Positions 61,401 through 64,000 of a DNA stretch of 64,000 nucleotides are shown here, in pieces. Within the stretch, counting starts at the first letter, position 1. Each line of letters begins with the position of its first letter. Source of the DNA: Onchocerca volvulus (taxonomy: Eukaryota > Nematoda > Chromadorea > Rhabditida > Onchocercidae). A program made the translations under genes and the position numbers. Under the pieces are notes generated by a model. That model saw only the letters and a list, made by a program, of their open reading frames with translations, ran no database searches and was not told the DNA's origin. The DNA lies in assembly GCA_000499405.2 (NCBI GenBank), contig HG738138.1, positions 3,088,368 through 3,152,367 on the forward strand. Reading direction: 5' to 3'.

Positions 61401-63780
61401 GAGGTGTTAAAGGAACGTTTTATTGAAGAATTTTTTCTGATTCGCATAGTTTTCCTTCGGCTATCGGCACAGGCACCAAGAGTCTTGTGCGGGACCATTA
61501 AAAAGTATACAGTACACAGATTAAATACAATCCCGAATATCACCAATACCGCTGTTACTGGACCATTTAGCAGATAACCCATATACGATAGCTTATAATG
61601 ATACGACGGGGAAAAGCTACGATGACAAATGAAGCTAGTGTTATTTATTAAACGATTTCACTACATACATCTAAAAAAAAAGTAGGACGGGTCGACTTGA
61701 ATCCGAAATCGTATTAAAAGCCACGCCTTTCCCATCATATGAAGCTTTTTACTCTATAGGTCATGTTATTCTTTTCCTTTTTGCGATCCTACGACAAATC
61801 TACATGTACTAGTAACTAAATGTAGATTTATCCTAAGCCGCCCCCTCTCCTTCCCTTTTTCTTTTTTTTTTCTCAAAACAATCATTTCAACTGCTTCAAA
61901 ATAAGAACGAGGAGCAACAATTTTTCTTCAGCGAACATAAATCAAATTCAATTTGTGCAAAAATCTGAGATGATATATCTTGATTTGTCGCCCTTGATTT
62001 TCCGGCTAACAATTAAATACAAAATTTCAAGGTAGAATTCTTGTAAGACACTAAAAAAAAAAAAAGAAAGTATTTTTACAGTTATTTCTATACTTCAGAG
62101 ATTTTAAAAATAAAACGTCTGGAAGCTTTCTTTAACTTCTTCCTTCGTCAGCAAAATCTGCCGAGAAATATTCTAAAAACTACATTCATTATTAAAATGA
62201 AACAGAATTTGCGTCGAAAGTTTAGCAGATGTTAGAAAACCAAATCCGTTTTCCCACTTAACCTGAAAAAAAAACTGCCCGAATCAAAAGCAAAACGAAA
62301 GTACCTTCAAGATAAGTAAGAAAGATCATCTGGAAATTCAAGAGTTTCCAACTCTTTCCTACCTCCGCAAAAAAAGTGAGGAAATACCTAAATTTTTGAG
62401 TTTTATTTTTTTATTTTTTTTCCCAGAAAGTAACTATACATGATGTTTCATTTAATTAGTTATAAAAGTGAGGATTTGAAGTCAACTGAGTTCTCAGGCA
62501 TCCATAAATCGCAAACCTATCTATTAAATAAAAATAAAGAAATCTTATCGATGAGAGAAGAAACAGAATTTGGTAATCTAAATTTCTTCATCTCGATTTT
62601 GTTTCACCTTTCTAAATGACTATTTAAAATATGATTTACTACTATCCTGAGAAAATATTAAATGCCATAGTTTAAAAAGTGGATTTTAATACTTGAAAAA
62701 TAAGAAATTTTAGATTATTCTCTTTCTAATGTACCACAAAAATTTTCATTATATCTACCAATCCTTACTCTAACACGTTTAAACCTTTTGGGAAATATAA
62801 ATACCTGAAATTTAGTATCAATAAAATTGGAAATTTCATTTGCTTCATTATCAGCAGTAGAAAAAAAAAATGAATTAAAAAAAATTAAATAAATTACATT
62901 CGAAATAATGAGATACTGTCTATCGATAGCGTTATTTAGGACTAATGAAAAATATAAAAGAAAAAAAAAAAGCAGTATCACTTGGCTGGAAGTTTTTTTC
63001 GCTGGCTAAAAATTGAATGGAACTAAGCAGTTCTGATATTTCCTGATAACTTTCTTTACATTTCCACTTATACAGTTGCACAATGCTTTTGAATGACGCA
63101 GAAAAGAATAACCTTCCAATATCTTCACAAATTGGAGTGGATCCATCGAGCATAAGAGACATATTTGTCAATAATGATCGTTTTCCTCGTTCCACCTCCT
63201 CTTCAGTTATGTTATCACATAAGTCGATCCTGAAAGTAAAAAGAAACAAACTTTAGGACCAAACTTAACACTAAAATTTAAAAAACAATCACGTAGTAAA
63301 AATGACCATCCTTATCTTAATTTAAATCTCTTTTCCCAGTCTTCTTAATAACAGAAAAACTTTAAAGAAATAGAGCAGTACCATTGCTGTGTGATAGCGT
63401 CAACAACAGCACGAGCTCCGCTTTGTTCACATACAAAATAAACGCCGACTAAACCGGTATCTTTATAGCAAGTATTAAAAGCTTGAAATGATTGAACCCG
63501 AGCATTTAAGCCCAAACTTTGAGCTAAACGTGATGGTGCATTAATCCCAACTGCATTTGTTCGATCCCATTGTCCAATTAACTAAAAATTAACAGTAATA
63601 TAAAGTGAAAACTCTGTAGTTTAGAATTCAATGATAAAAAGTTCCAATATATTCAATTTTTGAGGAGCAGCTCACCGTATTTGCAACCATTAAAGGAATA
63701 TTATGAGGATGGGTCCATGAAGCTCCTTCAACAGCAATCGCACCGAACACCATCGACATCCTTTCATCTCGAAAATCTTG
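58475..63780 (-). CDS. ucr-1: Cytochrome bc1 complex core protein 1 / MPP-beta-like (M16 family), partial
   Basis: The C-terminal half of the protein is visible in exons 63780-63676, 63581-63382, 63229-63113, 59045-58988 and 58550-58475, all phase-consistent (185 complete codons plus one base). Diagnostic sequence includes [16 protein letters not shown] across the first junction, [57 protein letters not shown] across the long intron, and a final VAFTVVG. These match the C-terminal M16 domain shared by UCR-1 and the beta subunit of the mitochondrial processing peptidase. The N-terminal half, which would show the HxxEH zinc site if present and separate the two, lies outside the window. The [13 protein letters not shown] wording favours UCR-1. 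The last exon is not identified. The 4,067-nt intron 63112-59046 contains a complete GPCR gene on the same strand. Confidence 0.85.
60446..61582 (-). CDS. Rhodopsin-type GPCR, FMRFamide/peptide receptor-like
   Basis: A single uninterrupted frame of 378 codons with seven hydrophobic segments: TM1 about 8-29, TM2 about 65-90, TM3 about 103-125, TM4 about 148-165, TM5 about 191-216, TM6 about 246-266 and TM7 about 285-308. TM3 ends in [10 protein letters not shown] (the D/E-R-Y position), and TM7 has [16 protein letters not shown] in place of NPxxY plus helix 8, a pattern seen in FMRFamide-receptor-like GPCRs of invertebrates. The ligand is unknown. The first Met is 61582, but the frame stays open about 25 codons further upstream with an N-N-T-S sequon, so the true extracellular N-terminus may come from an upstream exon. 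The gene lies within an intron of the UCR-1-like gene on the same strand. Confidence 0.85.
   Translation of the reverse strand: MGYLLNGPVTAVLVIFGIVFNLCTVYFLMVPHKTLGACADSRRKTMRIRKNSSIKRSFNTSRPLINTYLLWLAFSDTALLISAALLYCIPTFFISLGNYARFFPSYYLFSNASLTASVWLMCVLMFERYRAFCRPLDSYTKPQKVHRTLTLVSLLALLFSLPRLFELSVYELDGEYHVNQTLLVEIHAYMIGYRIIGGMLFNSLFPYIILFIISARICLTIHAANKRRQNFVATRSVTHFKSTDCELVIITIMAKFLISRLMPTALDLAEHIVSSSKFLVSTTATFFVDVSNLIVVISSTTNFFIYFTLSRAFRRTVFNSLPKLNFQYAIFQERKRHFILRHLAVNAISMPQPMLNEVNRSTVSRLDECLLSTDEVRI
61583..63112 (-). other. Intron sequence upstream of the nested GPCR
   Basis: About 1.5 kb of the host intron lies 5' of the GPCR and must hold its promoter, and perhaps a short 5' exon. No other supported coding is seen; open frames near 62715-62981 are intron read-through next to the host exon. 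Confidence 0.45.
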
Positions 63781-64000
63781 CTAAAATTGCATCAGCAGAT
63801 AGCAAGCTTATGCCATCAACACATTTCAATTATAAGACTCTATTAGTGTAGGTCAAAATTAGCCATTCTTTGACTTTGAATGAATCGGAATAGTAGGAAA
63901 GTTTTGTAAAAATGTTAAATCTGATTCAACAGACATAACTCCTACTGTTAAAGGGTAGTACTGAAATCTTAATTTTTCATTGCTGGCTTTTAATATATAA
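63781..64000 (-). other. Intron of the UCR-1-like gene running off the window
   Basis: Sequence upstream of the acceptor at 63781/63780 shows no coding signal; the 5' exons must lie beyond 64000. Confidence 0.5.

Noticed and set aside
1..64000. CRISPR arrays, rRNA, tRNA, complete transposons, viral genes
   Set aside because: No regularly spaced repeats with unique spacers, no recognisable rRNA or tRNA core sequences, and no transposase, reverse transcriptase or capsid-like frames were seen by eye. A covariance-model tRNA scan was not possible.

Overview
The window is AT-rich nuclear DNA of a nematode, probably a filarial or other spirurid parasite. The evidence is small exons, introns that mostly end in TTTCAG-like acceptors, acceptor sites abutting start codons (as expected for spliced-leader addition), and nematode-type families (a TWK-like K2P channel, an Ov-16-like PEBP, tandem ELO elongases, a UCR-1-like core protein). 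The species is not determined. Exon junctions were worked out by hand from reading frame, phase and GT/AG sites, so junctions are predictions. For most genes the summed exons are an exact multiple of three and rebuild the family's conserved motifs.

Layout. 36-1205 (+) encodes LSm7. 2163-4548 (-) is a PEBP gene, convergent with it. 6680-7727 (+) encodes a secreted Tyr/Pro-rich protein with two small Cys modules. 9194-10732 (-) and 15222-16916 (-) are two tandem ELO fatty-acid elongases. 17513-18217 (-) is a putative small membrane protein. 19801-26336 (-) looks like an operon-like series: an orphan one-TM protein, mitoferrin, then a TraB-domain protein. 27242-30807 (+) is dystroglycan. 32773-34461 (-) encodes a small secreted helical protein. 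34.5-43.6 kb is gene-poor and full of homopolymers. 43646-55154 (-) is a ten-exon K2P potassium channel with a 7.1 kb first intron. 58475-63780 (-) is the 3' part of a UCR-1/MPP-beta type gene, whose 4 kb intron contains a complete intronless peptide-type GPCR (60446-61582, same strand).

Functional themes are housekeeping (LSm7, the complex III core protein), mitochondrial iron import and an outer-membrane-type TraB protein side by side, lipid handling (PEBP, ELO pair), and neuromuscular membrane proteins (dystroglycan, K2P, GPCR). I saw no tRNA, rRNA, CRISPR, complete transposon or viral gene. Repeats are homopolymers, dinucleotide tracts, short tandem duplications and several fold-back hairpins.
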